DNA from: CAZOKN01 sp964580525
GTDB lineage: Bacteria; Pseudomonadota; Alphaproteobacteria; Rickettsiales; UBA6187
Direction: 5' to 3'
Assembly: GCA_964580525.1 (NCBI GenBank)
Contig: CAZOKN010000026.1
Coordinates: 1 to 27,507, forward strand
DNA: 27,507 bases
Part shown: in pieces, positions 6,970-15,069 of the stretch
How the letters are laid out: each line of letters begins with the position of its first letter
How positions within the stretch are numbered: the first letter of the stretch is position 1
Program-made: the position numbers and the translations under genes
Notes under the pieces: generated by a model
What the model was told of the DNA's origin: nothing
Seen by the model: only the letters and a program-made list of their open reading frames with translations
Databases searched by the model: none

Positions 6970-7360
6970 CACTTTTGGAAGAAGGTGAATTCTTTTTAAC
7001 GCTTTGAATAAGCGTTTCTATTTTATTGGCTTTTTCGAAGCTATCATCAATTCTGAAAATTATTCTTGGTGCAAAACGCATTTTAACTTTCTGGGCAACC
7101 ATATAATTAAGCTGTGGTGCTATTGCATTAACGCTTTCTATAAAACCAGCAGGAGCATTGCCACCAAGCGGGCAAATAAATGCGGTAGCATTTCTTAGAT
7201 CAGGACTAACCCTAACTTCCGCAACAGTGATAGAAAGACCAGAAATACCCGGCTGATGAACCAGTTCAAAAAGAAAAATTTCAGATAGTGCATGGCGCAA
7301 TTCCTCACCAACACGCAGCTGCCTTTGACCGGCAGATTTTCCTTTATTCCTATCGCTCAT
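6962..7360 (-). CDS. rbfA: 30S ribosome-binding factor RbfA
   Basis: RbfA helps mature the 5' end of 16S rRNA and the 30S decoding region. The 132-residue protein starts with a basic stretch and then RVGEELRHALSEIF, followed by the KH-like fold (VRVSPDLRNATAFICPLGG and MRFAPRIIFRIDDSFEKANKIE). The RFAPRIIFRIDDS block is characteristic. The gene lies between infB and truB as expected, but is separated from infB by an 80-base gap carrying a palindromic repeat. Confidence 0.95.
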   Translation of the reverse strand: MSDRNKGKSAGQRQLRVGEELRHALSEIFLFELVHQPGISGLSITVAEVRVSPDLRNATAFICPLGGNAPAGFIESVNAIAPQLNYMVAQKVKMRFAPRIIFRIDDSFEKANKIETLIQSVKKNSPSSKSDD

Positions 7361-7390
7361 AAATATTCCTACTTAACTATTCTATCCCGC

Positions 7391-7433
7391 TGTTATTCTA
7401 GCGAAAATAGATTCCCGCTTGCGCGGGAATAAT
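7391..7433. repeat. Shortened palindromic repeat in the infB-rbfA gap
   Basis: A perfect ATTCCC-N8-GGGAAT hairpin lies at 7411-7430, ten bases from the infB stop codon. The bases before it (TGTTATTCTAGCGAAAATAG) look like a decayed second arm of the same repeat, so two arms sit back to back with no core. It is the same family as 585-694 and 17046-17140. In the operon mRNA it forms a stable stem that may protect or separate upstream and downstream segments. Confidence 0.6.
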
Positions 7434-7440
7434 ATTAATT

Positions 7441-9987
7441 TTACAAAGTGCGCTGTTCTTCGATTAACTCGAAAGCTTCAATTCTATCGCCAACTTTCAT
7501 GTCTTCGTAATTTTCAAACGCCATACCGCATTCAAAATTAGTAGCAACCTCTTTAACATCGTCTTTGAATCTCTTAAGAGTTTTCAATTTACCTGCATGT
7601 ATCACAACGTTATCACGCAGCAAACGCACACCAGCGCCTCTCTTAATCATACCTTCAGTAACGTAACATCCCGCAACTTTTCCTGATTTCGTGATGTTGA
7701 ATACATCTCTAATTTCAGCAATACCAAGATATTTCTCGCGCATAACAGGAGCAAGCATGCCGCCCATTCTGGCTTTAATATCGTCTATCAAATCGTAAAT
7801 GATAGAATAATATCTGATGTCTATACCATCTCTGTCTGAAAGCTCTTTCGCGCTTGAATCAGCACGCACGTTAAAGCCCAAAACTATTGCATTAGAAGCG
7901 CCGGCAAGACTCACGTCAGACGTTGTAATTCCGCCCACTGCAGAGTGCAGAACTTTCACACCAACTTCTGAAGTTTCCAACTTGCCAAGGCTGCCTATAA
8001 TTGCTTCAACAGAACCTTGCACGTCACCCTTAATCAAGATAGGAAGCTGCTTTTTGCCACCATCTTTTGCTTGCAAGAATAAGTCTTCCAAAGAACCTTT
8101 TTTACGCTGCAATGTAACCTTCAAATCACGGTTACGTTTTTGTCTGTATTCTTTAATTTCACGCGCTTGTTTTTCTGTTTCAACAACGTTAAATGGCGCA
8201 CCAGCTTCAGGAGCAGCATCCAGACCCAAAACTTCTACAGGAACAGAAGGTCCAGCACCCTTCATAGCTTGACCGCTATCGCTGACCATAGCCCTGATTC
8301 TTCCAACAGTTTCGCCTGCAATAACGATATCGCCGATTTTCAAATTACCCTTCTGCACGAGGAGAGTTGCAACAGGACCTCTGTTTTTGTCCATACGCGC
8401 TTCGATTACAACACCTTCTGCAGCTCTGTCAGGGTTAGCACTTAATTCGAGAACTTCTGACTGCAATAGAATTGCTTCAAGTAATTTATCAAGATTCTTT
8501 CCTGTTTTAGCAGAAACTTCAACAGACAGTACATCACCACCAAAATCTTCCGTTACAAGATGATGCTCAAGCAACGCATTTCTAACTTTCAAAGGATCTG
8601 CGCCAGGCTTATCAACTTTATTGATCGCAATGATGATAGGAACTTCTGCTGCCTTAGCGTGATTTATCGCTTCAACAGTTTGCGCCATAATACCATCATC
8701 AGCCGCAACAACCAGAACAACTATGTCAGTTGCAGTGGCACCACGCTTACGCATTTCTGTGAACGCTTCGTGACCAGGAGTATCAAGGAAAGTAATTTTA
8801 TTTTCTTCATCAACTTTAACCTGATAAGCACCGATATGCTGTGTAATTCCACCAGCTTCGCCAGAAGCTACATTGGCCTTACGAATAGCATCAAGCAACG
8901 ATGTTTTTCCATGGTCAACGTGACCCATGAATGTAACCACTGGAGCTCTAAAAATTTCTTTGCCTTCATCATTAGCATTACTGAGTTTCAAAATATCTTC
9001 TACGTCAGCATCAGTAACACGCTTAGATCTATGGCCAAATTCTACAACAACAAGTTCTGCAGTATCCGCATCTATACTTTGATTTGCAGTTACCATCATA
9101 CCCATTTTCATTAAGGCTTTAGTAACGTCATAAACACGCTCAGCCATACGGTTTGCAAGCTCTTGCACCGTCATAATTTCAGGGATAATTATATCCCTTA
9201 GAACTTTTTCTTTCTCTTTATTTGAATCGCCAGCAGCAAGACGTTTAGCTTTTTCCCTAGCACGTTTTACCGAAGCAAGGCTTCGCATTTTTTCTTCAAC
9301 GTCAGCACCAGTCAAAGCCTGAGCAAGGGTTATTCTGCCAGATCTTCTTTTTTGATCACCACGGTTAACTTTTGGCTTTTCGCGATCCTCTTCTTTTTCA
9401 TCCCTTTTTGGCTTTTCTTTCACTGCATCTTTTAACACCACTGCAGGATTGACGATTTTGTCGCTGCCTCTGATTGGTCTAACCACATCATTATCTGATG
9501 TTTTTCTATCGTCACGTCTGGCCGGACGCGCAACTTCTTCAACAATGCCATTTGCAAGATTTGCAGCTTCTTTTGCTTTTCTTTGCGCTTCAGCTTCAGC
9601 ACGCAATCTTTCTTCTTCAGCTAATCTTTCTTCTTCCTGTTTTCTTCTTTCTTCTTCAACAAGCTTTTTACGTTTGTCTTCTTGAGAAGCAAAATGCAAA
9701 GCTTTAAGCCTAGACGTTCTCTCGTCTTCAGTTAATCCCTCCGCATTTCTAATATCGTCTTCCTGCCTTTTAACATCAAATTCACTTCCGGCAAAAACTG
9801 ATTTTGAATCAGACTGAGGATCGCCTGGCATCCTACGCTTTTTCTTCACTTCAACAGTGACGCTTTTTACGCGACCATGCGACAAACTTTGAGGAACTTG
9901 TCCACCCTTGAATTCTCCGAGCTTAAGCTTGGGAGCGCCAAGTGTCAGAGTTGCCTTTTTTACATTTTGGTCTTTAATTTCAGTCAT
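7441..9987 (-). CDS. infB: Translation initiation factor IF-2
   Basis: IF-2 is the GTPase that places fMet-tRNA in the 30S P site and promotes subunit joining. The N-terminus carries the alphaproteobacterial IF2 motif (VPQSLSHGRVKSVTVEVKKK), followed by a long charged Glu/Arg/Ala coiled-coil region to about residue 150 and another charged linker. The IF2_N segment comes next. The G domain shows GHVDHGKTS (G1), DTPGHEAF (G3) and NKVDKPGA (G4). The C-terminal domains end in a basic region with GMAFENYEDMKVGD. At 848 residues it is within the usual range. No ylxR-type gene lies between it and nusA. Confidence 0.97.
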   Translation of the reverse strand: MTEIKDQNVKKATLTLGAPKLKLGEFKGGQVPQSLSHGRVKSVTVEVKKKRRMPGDPQSDSKSVFAGSEFDVKRQEDDIRNAEGLTEDERTSRLKALHFASQEDKRKKLVEEERRKQEEERLAEEERLRAEAEAQRKAKEAANLANGIVEEVARPARRDDRKTSDNDVVRPIRGSDKIVNPAVVLKDAVKEKPKRDEKEEDREKPKVNRGDQKRRSGRITLAQALTGADVEEKMRSLASVKRAREKAKRLAAGDSNKEKEKVLRDIIIPEIMTVQELANRMAERVYDVTKALMKMGMMVTANQSIDADTAELVVVEFGHRSKRVTDADVEDILKLSNANDEGKEIFRAPVVTFMGHVDHGKTSLLDAIRKANVASGEAGGITQHIGAYQVKVDEENKITFLDTPGHEAFTEMRKRGATATDIVVLVVAADDGIMAQTVEAINHAKAAEVPIIIAINKVDKPGADPLKVRNALLEHHLVTEDFGGDVLSVEVSAKTGKNLDKLLEAILLQSEVLELSANPDRAAEGVVIEARMDKNRGPVATLLVQKGNLKIGDIVIAGETVGRIRAMVSDSGQAMKGAGPSVPVEVLGLDAAPEAGAPFNVVETEKQAREIKEYRQKRNRDLKVTLQRKKGSLEDLFLQAKDGGKKQLPILIKGDVQGSVEAIIGSLGKLETSEVGVKVLHSAVGGITTSDVSLAGASNAIVLGFNVRADSSAKELSDRDGIDIRYYSIIYDLIDDIKARMGGMLAPVMREKYLGIAEIRDVFNITKSGKVAGCYVTEGMIKRGAGVRLLRDNVVIHAGKLKTLKRFKDDVKEVATNFECGMAFENYEDMKVGDRIEAFELIEEQRTL

Positions 9988-10027
9988 TTCAATTCCAACA
10001 ATCTATTTTTACATACCATAGTTTAGC

Positions 10028-10055
10028 AAGTGTGGAGCTATAACGCCCCACACTT
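10028..10055 (-). promoter_or_regulatory. Hairpin in the nusA-infB gap
   Basis: AAGTGTGG at 10028-10035 pairs perfectly with CCACACTT at 10048-10055 around a 12-base loop. It stands in the 78-base spacer between nusA and infB. No T tract follows on the minus strand, so processing or attenuation is more likely than full termination. Confidence 0.45.
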
Positions 10056-10065
10056 TACGCTAATT

Positions 10066-11595
10066 TTATTCGCCAAAACACTTAGATCTTGCGACCATGA
10101 TAGCATCGTCGATGGCCTGATCGCTCAAACCAGAATCAGGAATCATTTCGATAAACTCATCTCTTGCAAGATCAGCAAAATCATTCAAACTCTTAATGCC
10201 GTTTTCAGCCATTTTAATCAAGATATCGCCATTTAAAATCTCAATTGCTTGAAGCTCTTTAGAAACACCAAGTTTTTCGATAACAGCTTCTGTATCTTGT
10301 TTTTTCTGCTCAAGATAGTCTTTCGCACGACCTTGCAATTCAGTTGCAACATCTATATCAAAGCCTTCAATTCCTGCTAGATCTTCAAGATCAACAAACG
10401 CTATTTCTTCCACAGTTGAGAAACCTTCTGTTACCAAAAGATGCGCTATCATATCTTCGATATTCAAAGCTTCCACAAATAGGTTTGAAAGTTTGCCGAA
10501 CTCTTCTGTTCTTCTTGTAGCTTCTGTTTCTTCTGTCAAAACATCAATGCTCCAACCAACAAGTTCAGAAGCAAGACGAACGTTCTGGCCACGTCTGCCA
10601 ATTGCCAAACTCAATTGATCGTTTGGAACAACCGCTTCAATACGGCCTTTTTCTTCGTCGATTACAACTTTAGTAACTTCTGCCGGAGCAAGAGCATTCA
10701 CCAGGAATGTTGCAGGGTCAGAAGACCATTGGATGATGTCAATTTTTTCGCCCTGAAGCTCAGCAATAACAGCTTGCACTCTCGCTCCTCTGATACCAAC
10801 GCATGATCCAACCGGATCAATGCTTGAATCATGAGAGAATACAGCGATTTTAGCTCTTGAACCAGGCTCTCTCGCAACGCCTTTAATTTCAATGATACCA
10901 TCATAAATTTCAGGAACTTCCTGAGTAAACAATTTAGCCATAAATTCTGGCGCAGTTCTTGAAAGGAAAATTTGTGGCCCTTTAGTTTCACGCGAAACTC
11001 TAGCTACATAAGCCCTAATTCTGTCGTTAACTTTGAAGTTTTCACCTTTGATGATAGCATCGCGTTTCATCACAGCTTCAGTGCTGCCCAAATCAACGAT
11101 AACTTCTCCAGACTCAACCCTTTTAACAACACCATTAATGATCTCGCCAACGCGGTTTTTGAAATCTTCAAACTGACGCACTCTTTCAGCATCTCTAACT
11201 TTTTGTACGATGATTTGTTTTGCAGTTTGTGCAGCAACGCGACCTAAATCTATAGGAGGCAATGGCTCTCTTATAATTCCGCCAACTTCTGCATTTGAAT
11301 CTTTTTCTTTAGCATCTCTTAGCAAAATAACATTTTCGTTATTTTTAACTTCAACGCCCTCTTCAGGTTCAGCTGGCTTATAATCATCAGCAACGATTTC
11401 TGATTCCTTAAACAATCTGATTTCACCAGTTCTTCTGTCTATTTCAGAACGAATGTTACGGTCGTAACCATATTTTTTTCTCGCTGCGATAGCAACAGAG
11501 CTTTCCATAGCATCGAGAACCAATTCTCTATCTATATTTTTTTCACGCGCAACTGCATCTGCAATTTGCAATATTTCAGTATTTCCCATGCTCAT
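10066..11595 (-). CDS. nusA: Transcription termination/antitermination factor NusA
   Basis: NusA binds RNA polymerase and nascent RNA to modulate pausing and termination. The 509-residue protein has the N-terminal polymerase-binding domain (ILQIADAVAREKNI, AARKKYG), an S1 domain (GEIINGVVKRVESGEVIVDLG), two KH domains (DPVGSCVGIRGARVQAVI and the SLAIGRRGQNVRLA block) and C-terminal helix-hairpin-helix acidic repeats. A GGAG motif precedes the ATG, and the gene follows rimP by 15 bases. A second in-frame ATG lies two codons in. Confidence 0.97.
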   Translation of the reverse strand: MSMGNTEILQIADAVAREKNIDRELVLDAMESSVAIAARKKYGYDRNIRSEIDRRTGEIRLFKESEIVADDYKPAEPEEGVEVKNNENVILLRDAKEKDSNAEVGGIIREPLPPIDLGRVAAQTAKQIIVQKVRDAERVRQFEDFKNRVGEIINGVVKRVESGEVIVDLGSTEAVMKRDAIIKGENFKVNDRIRAYVARVSRETKGPQIFLSRTAPEFMAKLFTQEVPEIYDGIIEIKGVAREPGSRAKIAVFSHDSSIDPVGSCVGIRGARVQAVIAELQGEKIDIIQWSSDPATFLVNALAPAEVTKVVIDEEKGRIEAVVPNDQLSLAIGRRGQNVRLASELVGWSIDVLTEETEATRRTEEFGKLSNLFVEALNIEDMIAHLLVTEGFSTVEEIAFVDLEDLAGIEGFDIDVATELQGRAKDYLEQKKQDTEAVIEKLGVSKELQAIEILNGDILIKMAENGIKSLNDFADLARDEFIEMIPDSGLSDQAIDDAIMVARSKCFGE

Positions 11596-11610
11596 AGCTT
11601 ATACTCCGAG

Positions 11611-12141
11611 TTAAATATTGTTATTTTCGTGCAATGCAAGCAACTCGTCGGTCAAAACAAGTTTAGCAGCACTGATGTTTTTAAAATCTATTTCCACCTT
11701 ATTAGCTCCCTCAGCACTGCTGATAGAAACCACATTCAAATTCAAAATAACCTTTTCGCCTTCAATACCAACCAAACGCCCCCTAAGGTTCCTCTGGCCG
11801 TCAACCTTTTCAAATACCTGTACTTTTGCTTCCAGACCTTTATATTTATCAAAGTCTTTCAGCCTTGTAAGAGGCCTATCAATTCCAGCTGAACTAACTT
11901 CCAGATGATATCTCTCAACAATAGGATCTTCTACATCCAAAAGGGCAGATATTTGTTTACTTGACGTTTCGCAATCTTCAATCGCAATATTAACACCATC
12001 TTTACGGTCAATCATAACCTGCAGGGTTTTTCTGCCGTCATTAGTCATCAACTTAATGCGGACAATTTCATACCCCAAATCACCCAAAGAAGGTGATATA
12101 ATTTTCTCTATTCTAGCTTCAACACTCAATTCCGAATGCAT
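11611..12141 (-). CDS. rimP: Ribosome maturation factor RimP
   Basis: RimP acts in 30S assembly. The 176-residue protein shows the family core: LGYEIVRIKLMTNDGRKTLQVMIDR in the first domain, then DCETSSKQISALLDVEDPI and YHLEVSSAGIDRPLTRLKDF, with an SH3-like C-terminal domain. As the first gene of the operon it defines the promoter side; the 137 bases upstream also hold the metZ terminator. Confidence 0.95.
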   Translation of the reverse strand: MHSELSVEARIEKIISPSLGDLGYEIVRIKLMTNDGRKTLQVMIDRKDGVNIAIEDCETSSKQISALLDVEDPIVERYHLEVSSAGIDRPLTRLKDFDKYKGLEAKVQVFEKVDGQRNLRGRLVGIEGEKVILNLNVVSISSAEGANKVEIDFKNISAAKLVLTDELLALHENNNI

Positions 12142-12190
12142 CTATGTAAAACTCTTTATAAATTCAAATATTAAGCCCCAAGAAACAGAA

Positions 12191-12212
12191 AAGGCGGGAA
12201 CCAACCCACCTT
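12191..12212 (-). terminator. Probable terminator after metZ
   Basis: AAGGTGGG and CCCGCCTT on the minus strand form an eight-base stem with one G-U pair around a six-base loop, followed by TTCTGTTTCTT. On the plus strand the same position is a C-A mismatch, so it serves minus-strand transcription. It lies between the metZ stop and the rimP start. Confidence 0.6.
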
Positions 12213-12278
12213 CTTTCTTCCGTAAACTTGCCGAACTTATAGCACACACAACTCTAATGCGCAAGTTAAAAATGCGCT

Positions 12279-13466
12279 TTAAGCCAAAGCCTGCGAGATA
12301 TCCCCAACTAAATCGTCAGCATCTTCCAAACCTACAGACAGCCTTAGCATTGAGTCAGTTATACCCAATTTATTACGCTCTTCCGCCTTGATATTGGAAT
12401 GCGTGGTAGTTGCCGGATGAGTTATTAAGCTCTTGGAATCACCCAAATTGTTAGAAATATCAATAATTTTAAGCTTATTCATGAATTTGAAAGCCTCTTT
12501 CTTACCGCCAGCAACTTCAAACGCTATCAGATTTCCACCACGATCCATCTGTTTTTTGGCAATGTCATATTGCGGGTGCGACTTCAAACCAGGGTAAATA
12601 ACCCTGCTTATTTTGGCATGTCCTTCAAGGAAAGCCGCAACTTTTTCAGCATTATCGCAATGTCTTTCCATTCTGATTTCCAGAGTTTCCAAACCTTTCA
12701 GGAAAATCCATGCATTAAACGGGCTAAGCGCCGGGCCTGTATGTCTGTGGAAAGGAGTAACAACCTCTTCAATAAATTTCTTACTACCCAAGATAGCGCC
12801 ACCAAGGCAACGACCCTGACCATCTATATGTTTTGTTGTAGAATAAACAACACAATCCGCACCCAAAGCCAACGGATGTTGATATAAAGGCGATGCAAAA
12901 ACGTTATCAACGATAAAAAATGCATTATGCTTCTTGCAAAGTTTTGCTACAGCTTCAATATCAACCAATTCAAGGCTAGGATTTGAAGGAGTTTCAATGA
13001 AAACATACTTAGTGTTGCTCTTGAAAGCTTTTTCCCAATCAGCGATATCACGGCCATCAACCAGCGTTATTTCAAGGCCAAGACGCGGCATAATTTCAGT
13101 GATGATATAATAGCATGAACCAAACAAAACACGGCTGGCAACAATATGTTCGCCAGGACGCACCTGACAGGCCAACGACGCAAACACAGCCGCCATCCCA
13201 CTTGCCATTACGCAGCAAGCTTCAGCATCTTCCAACAAAGCAAGACGCTCTTCCAACATAGCAAGTGTTGGATTGCAATATCTGGAATACACAAAGCCCG
13301 GCGCCTCACCGTTAAAACGGCTTTCAGCAACCTCTGCCGATTCATAGCAAAAGCCTGAATTTAGGAATATCGCCTCACTAGTTTCACCAAAATTAGAGCG
13401 CAATGTGCCGCCCCTAACTAGCTTAGTATTTGTTTTCCATTGTTTCTGGTTTTCTTTTTTCTTCAT
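12279..13466 (-). CDS. metZ: O-succinylhomoserine sulfhydrylase (MetZ-type PLP enzyme)
   Basis: This enzyme makes homocysteine from an activated homoserine ester and sulfide, an early step to methionine. It belongs to the Cys/Met-metabolism PLP family: FVYSRYCNPTLAMLEERLALLE, ASGMAAVFA, and the PLP lysine in VVYSTTKHIDGQGR. The RCLGGAILG and HTGPALSPFNAWIFLKGLETL blocks favour MetZ over MetB or MetC, but exact substrate preference cannot be read from sequence. I take the ATG at 13464-13466; a GTG four codons upstream (13478) is possible, and neither has a clear ribosome-binding site. It is flanked by a terminator and looks monocistronic. No SAM-II-like leader was recognised upstream. Confidence 0.9.
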   Translation of the reverse strand: MKKKENQKQWKTNTKLVRGGTLRSNFGETSEAIFLNSGFCYESAEVAESRFNGEAPGFVYSRYCNPTLAMLEERLALLEDAEACCVMASGMAAVFASLACQVRPGEHIVASRVLFGSCYYIITEIMPRLGLEITLVDGRDIADWEKAFKSNTKYVFIETPSNPSLELVDIEAVAKLCKKHNAFFIVDNVFASPLYQHPLALGADCVVYSTTKHIDGQGRCLGGAILGSKKFIEEVVTPFHRHTGPALSPFNAWIFLKGLETLEIRMERHCDNAEKVAAFLEGHAKISRVIYPGLKSHPQYDIAKKQMDRGGNLIAFEVAGGKKEAFKFMNKLKIIDISNNLGDSKSLITHPATTTHSNIKAEERNKLGITDSMLRLSVGLEDADDLVGDISQALA

Positions 13467-13596
13467 CTCATTAACCACTGAAATATTTAATCAACTTAAC
13501 GTCAATAGGCCTATGCATATAGACCGAAATTGTGCCAAAGTCCAATAAAAAGACCTTATTTTAACAATGTAAAAAATTAAGATTTTTTAAGATGTT

Positions 13597-14265
13597 CTAG
13601 AAATCTATATTCGCATAGCATTTTGGCGGAGCAAATCCGTGTATGCGGTCAGCGAGCAAGGCTCTAAAAGAAGGGCGCGATTTAACAAGGGCATACCATT
13701 CTTTAACTTCCGGATAATTATCCCAATTTATACCACCCAAATAATCAACCACAGAAATATGGGACGCAGCGCTTATATCAGCCAAAGTGAATTTATCACC
13801 TGCCAACCAGCGATTTTCGCTAGTTAAAAAACGGATGTACTCCAGATGAGGCACAATATTTGCCTTTGCAACTCTGATAGCATCAGAAGAAGGCTCACCA
13901 ACTCTGGTCAGATATCTTATGATTTTTTCATTCAAAAGATAACGTCCAACTTCGTTATAGAATTTGTTATCAAACCAGGAAACCAGCCTTCTAACATTAG
14001 CCGCTTCCACCAAACCTTGCGGAATTAATTTTTGCTCAGGATATTTTGCTTCTATATATTCGCAAATTGCAACGCTATCGGGAACTATAATATCTTCTGG
14101 CTCAACTAAAACAGGAACTTGCATAGCAGGATTTAGCGAAGCAAAAACCCTCCGCCTTTCCCAGAAATTCTCAACAACCAGAGCAAAATCCAATCCCTTT
14201 TCAGATAACAACACTCTGACTTTTCTTGAAAAAGGGCACAATGGGAAATAATATATCGTTCGCAT
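13597..14265 (-). CDS. fzlA: GST-fold protein, probably FzlA (FtsZ-localized protein A)
   Basis: The 222-residue protein has a thioredoxin-like N-terminal domain (YYFPLCPFSRKVRVLLSEKG, QVPVLVE, DSVAICEYIEAKYP) and an all-helical GST C-domain (WLAGDKFTLADISAASHISVVDYLG). The end, RPSFRALLADRIHGFAPPKCYANIDF without its last residues counted separately, is Pro/aromatic with an acidic tail and resembles the conserved C-terminus of alphaproteobacterial FzlA. FzlA bundles and curves FtsZ filaments and is needed for constriction in Caulobacter. If that assignment is wrong, it is a generic cytosolic glutathione S-transferase. It appears to be a single-gene unit. Confidence 0.75.
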   Translation of the reverse strand: MRTIYYFPLCPFSRKVRVLLSEKGLDFALVVENFWERRRVFASLNPAMQVPVLVEPEDIIVPDSVAICEYIEAKYPEQKLIPQGLVEAANVRRLVSWFDNKFYNEVGRYLLNEKIIRYLTRVGEPSSDAIRVAKANIVPHLEYIRFLTSENRWLAGDKFTLADISAASHISVVDYLGGINWDNYPEVKEWYALVKSRPSFRALLADRIHGFAPPKCYANIDF

Positions 14266-14346
14266 GTGTTTAGTATATTAAAAATAATCTAAAAACACAA
14301 CCTGATTTTTTATTAAAATTTTAAATAACTGTGAATGAAATTATTT

Positions 14347-14652
14347 CTAATTTTTTGTATAAAATTCTATTCCAACGCGGTCTATATGATCCAAAAGCTC
14401 TTTGTTCTCAATATCATCAATACTAGAAAGATCAAACTTATATGGCGTTAGCAAATCATCAAGATCATTACTAATTTGGCTTATTAAGCGCAAATCAATT
14501 GAATTTCCTCGCAACGTCAAATCAACATCTGAGCCTTTTTTATATGAGCCCTTTGCACGCGAACCGTATAATATGGCTGAATCTATCTGAGGATATTTTT
14601 TAAAAACCTCCTGTATAGATTTTATATTTTCAATACTAAGACCATACTTCAT
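14347..14652 (-). CDS. mntA: MntA-type minimal nucleotidyltransferase (antitoxin of HepT/MntA pair)
   Basis: The 101-residue protein is a stand-alone MNT domain. It contains GSRAKGSYKKGSDVD, which fits GSX10DXD exactly (G30, S31, D42, D44), and a further Asp at about 74 in YKFDLSSID that fits the third metal ligand. Known MntA antitoxins of this form AMPylate a tyrosine on their HEPN partner and so block its RNase. The start codon directly follows the HEPN stop codon on the same strand with no spacer. All catalytic residues are present. Confidence 0.88.
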   Translation of the reverse strand: MKYGLSIENIKSIQEVFKKYPQIDSAILYGSRAKGSYKKGSDVDLTLRGNSIDLRLISQISNDLDDLLTPYKFDLSSIDDIENKELLDHIDRVGIEFYTKN

Positions 14653-15054
14653 TTACAATAGCTCTTCTAATCTTTCTGCAAGCGCAACAAAAGCATCGTG
14701 ATAGTTTTCTTTTATAGATTTAATTATTTTTTTTGTAGTTTCTTCGTTGTAAGTATGGGATGTCATATTTCGGCTTTTTATCATCTCCATCCACACCTCT
14801 CCATCTTCTACCAAACCTAAAGCAAAGGCTTCTCTTGTCGCATCCTTGGAGCCAAAAATTTCTACAGTTCCTTTATTTGTTATAAAATCACTTAATGTTT
14901 TCCACGCCAGTTCGTGCGTATATTCAAAAGCTTGTATCAAACCTTGCTCCTCTAGCTCATTCAAAGATTTACTTTTTACAAACTTTGAAAGCTGAGCCAA
15001 AGCTTTTTTATAATTACTAAATCTCTGCTGCCACCTTACATCTTGCTTTTCCAT
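14653..15054 (-). CDS. hepT: HEPN-domain toxin of HepT/MntA system (HI0074-like)
   Basis: The 133-residue all-helical protein matches the nucleotidyltransferase-substrate-binding family: WQQRFSNYKKALAQL, QAFEYTHELAWKTLSDFI, TREAFALGLVEDGEVWMEMI. It carries RNMTSHTY, an intact RX4HXY motif (R95, H100, Y102). R and H form the HEPN RNase site, and Tyr is the residue AMPylated by MntA in characterised pairs. The start is the ATG at 15052-15054, preceded by AGAAGAGAG; a GTG at 15072 overlaps the purU stop but has no ribosome-binding site. Being downstream of purU on the same strand it may be partly cotranscribed. The RNA target is unknown. Confidence 0.88.
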   Translation of the reverse strand: MEKQDVRWQQRFSNYKKALAQLSKFVKSKSLNELEEQGLIQAFEYTHELAWKTLSDFITNKGTVEIFGSKDATREAFALGLVEDGEVWMEMIKSRNMTSHTYNEETTKKIIKSIKENYHDAFVALAERLEELL

Positions 15055-15060
15055 ATATTT

Positions 15061-15069
15061 CTCTCTTCT
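15061..15069 (-). promoter_or_regulatory. Ribosome-binding site deciding the HepT start
   Basis: AGAAGAGAG on the minus strand lies six bases before the ATG at 15054. It supports that start over the upstream GTG at 15072. Confidence 0.6.

Noticed and set aside
13479..13596. SAM-II riboswitch before metZ
   Set aside because: Alphaproteobacterial metZ genes often have one, but the SAM-II conserved core was not recognisable in this leader on the minus strand.
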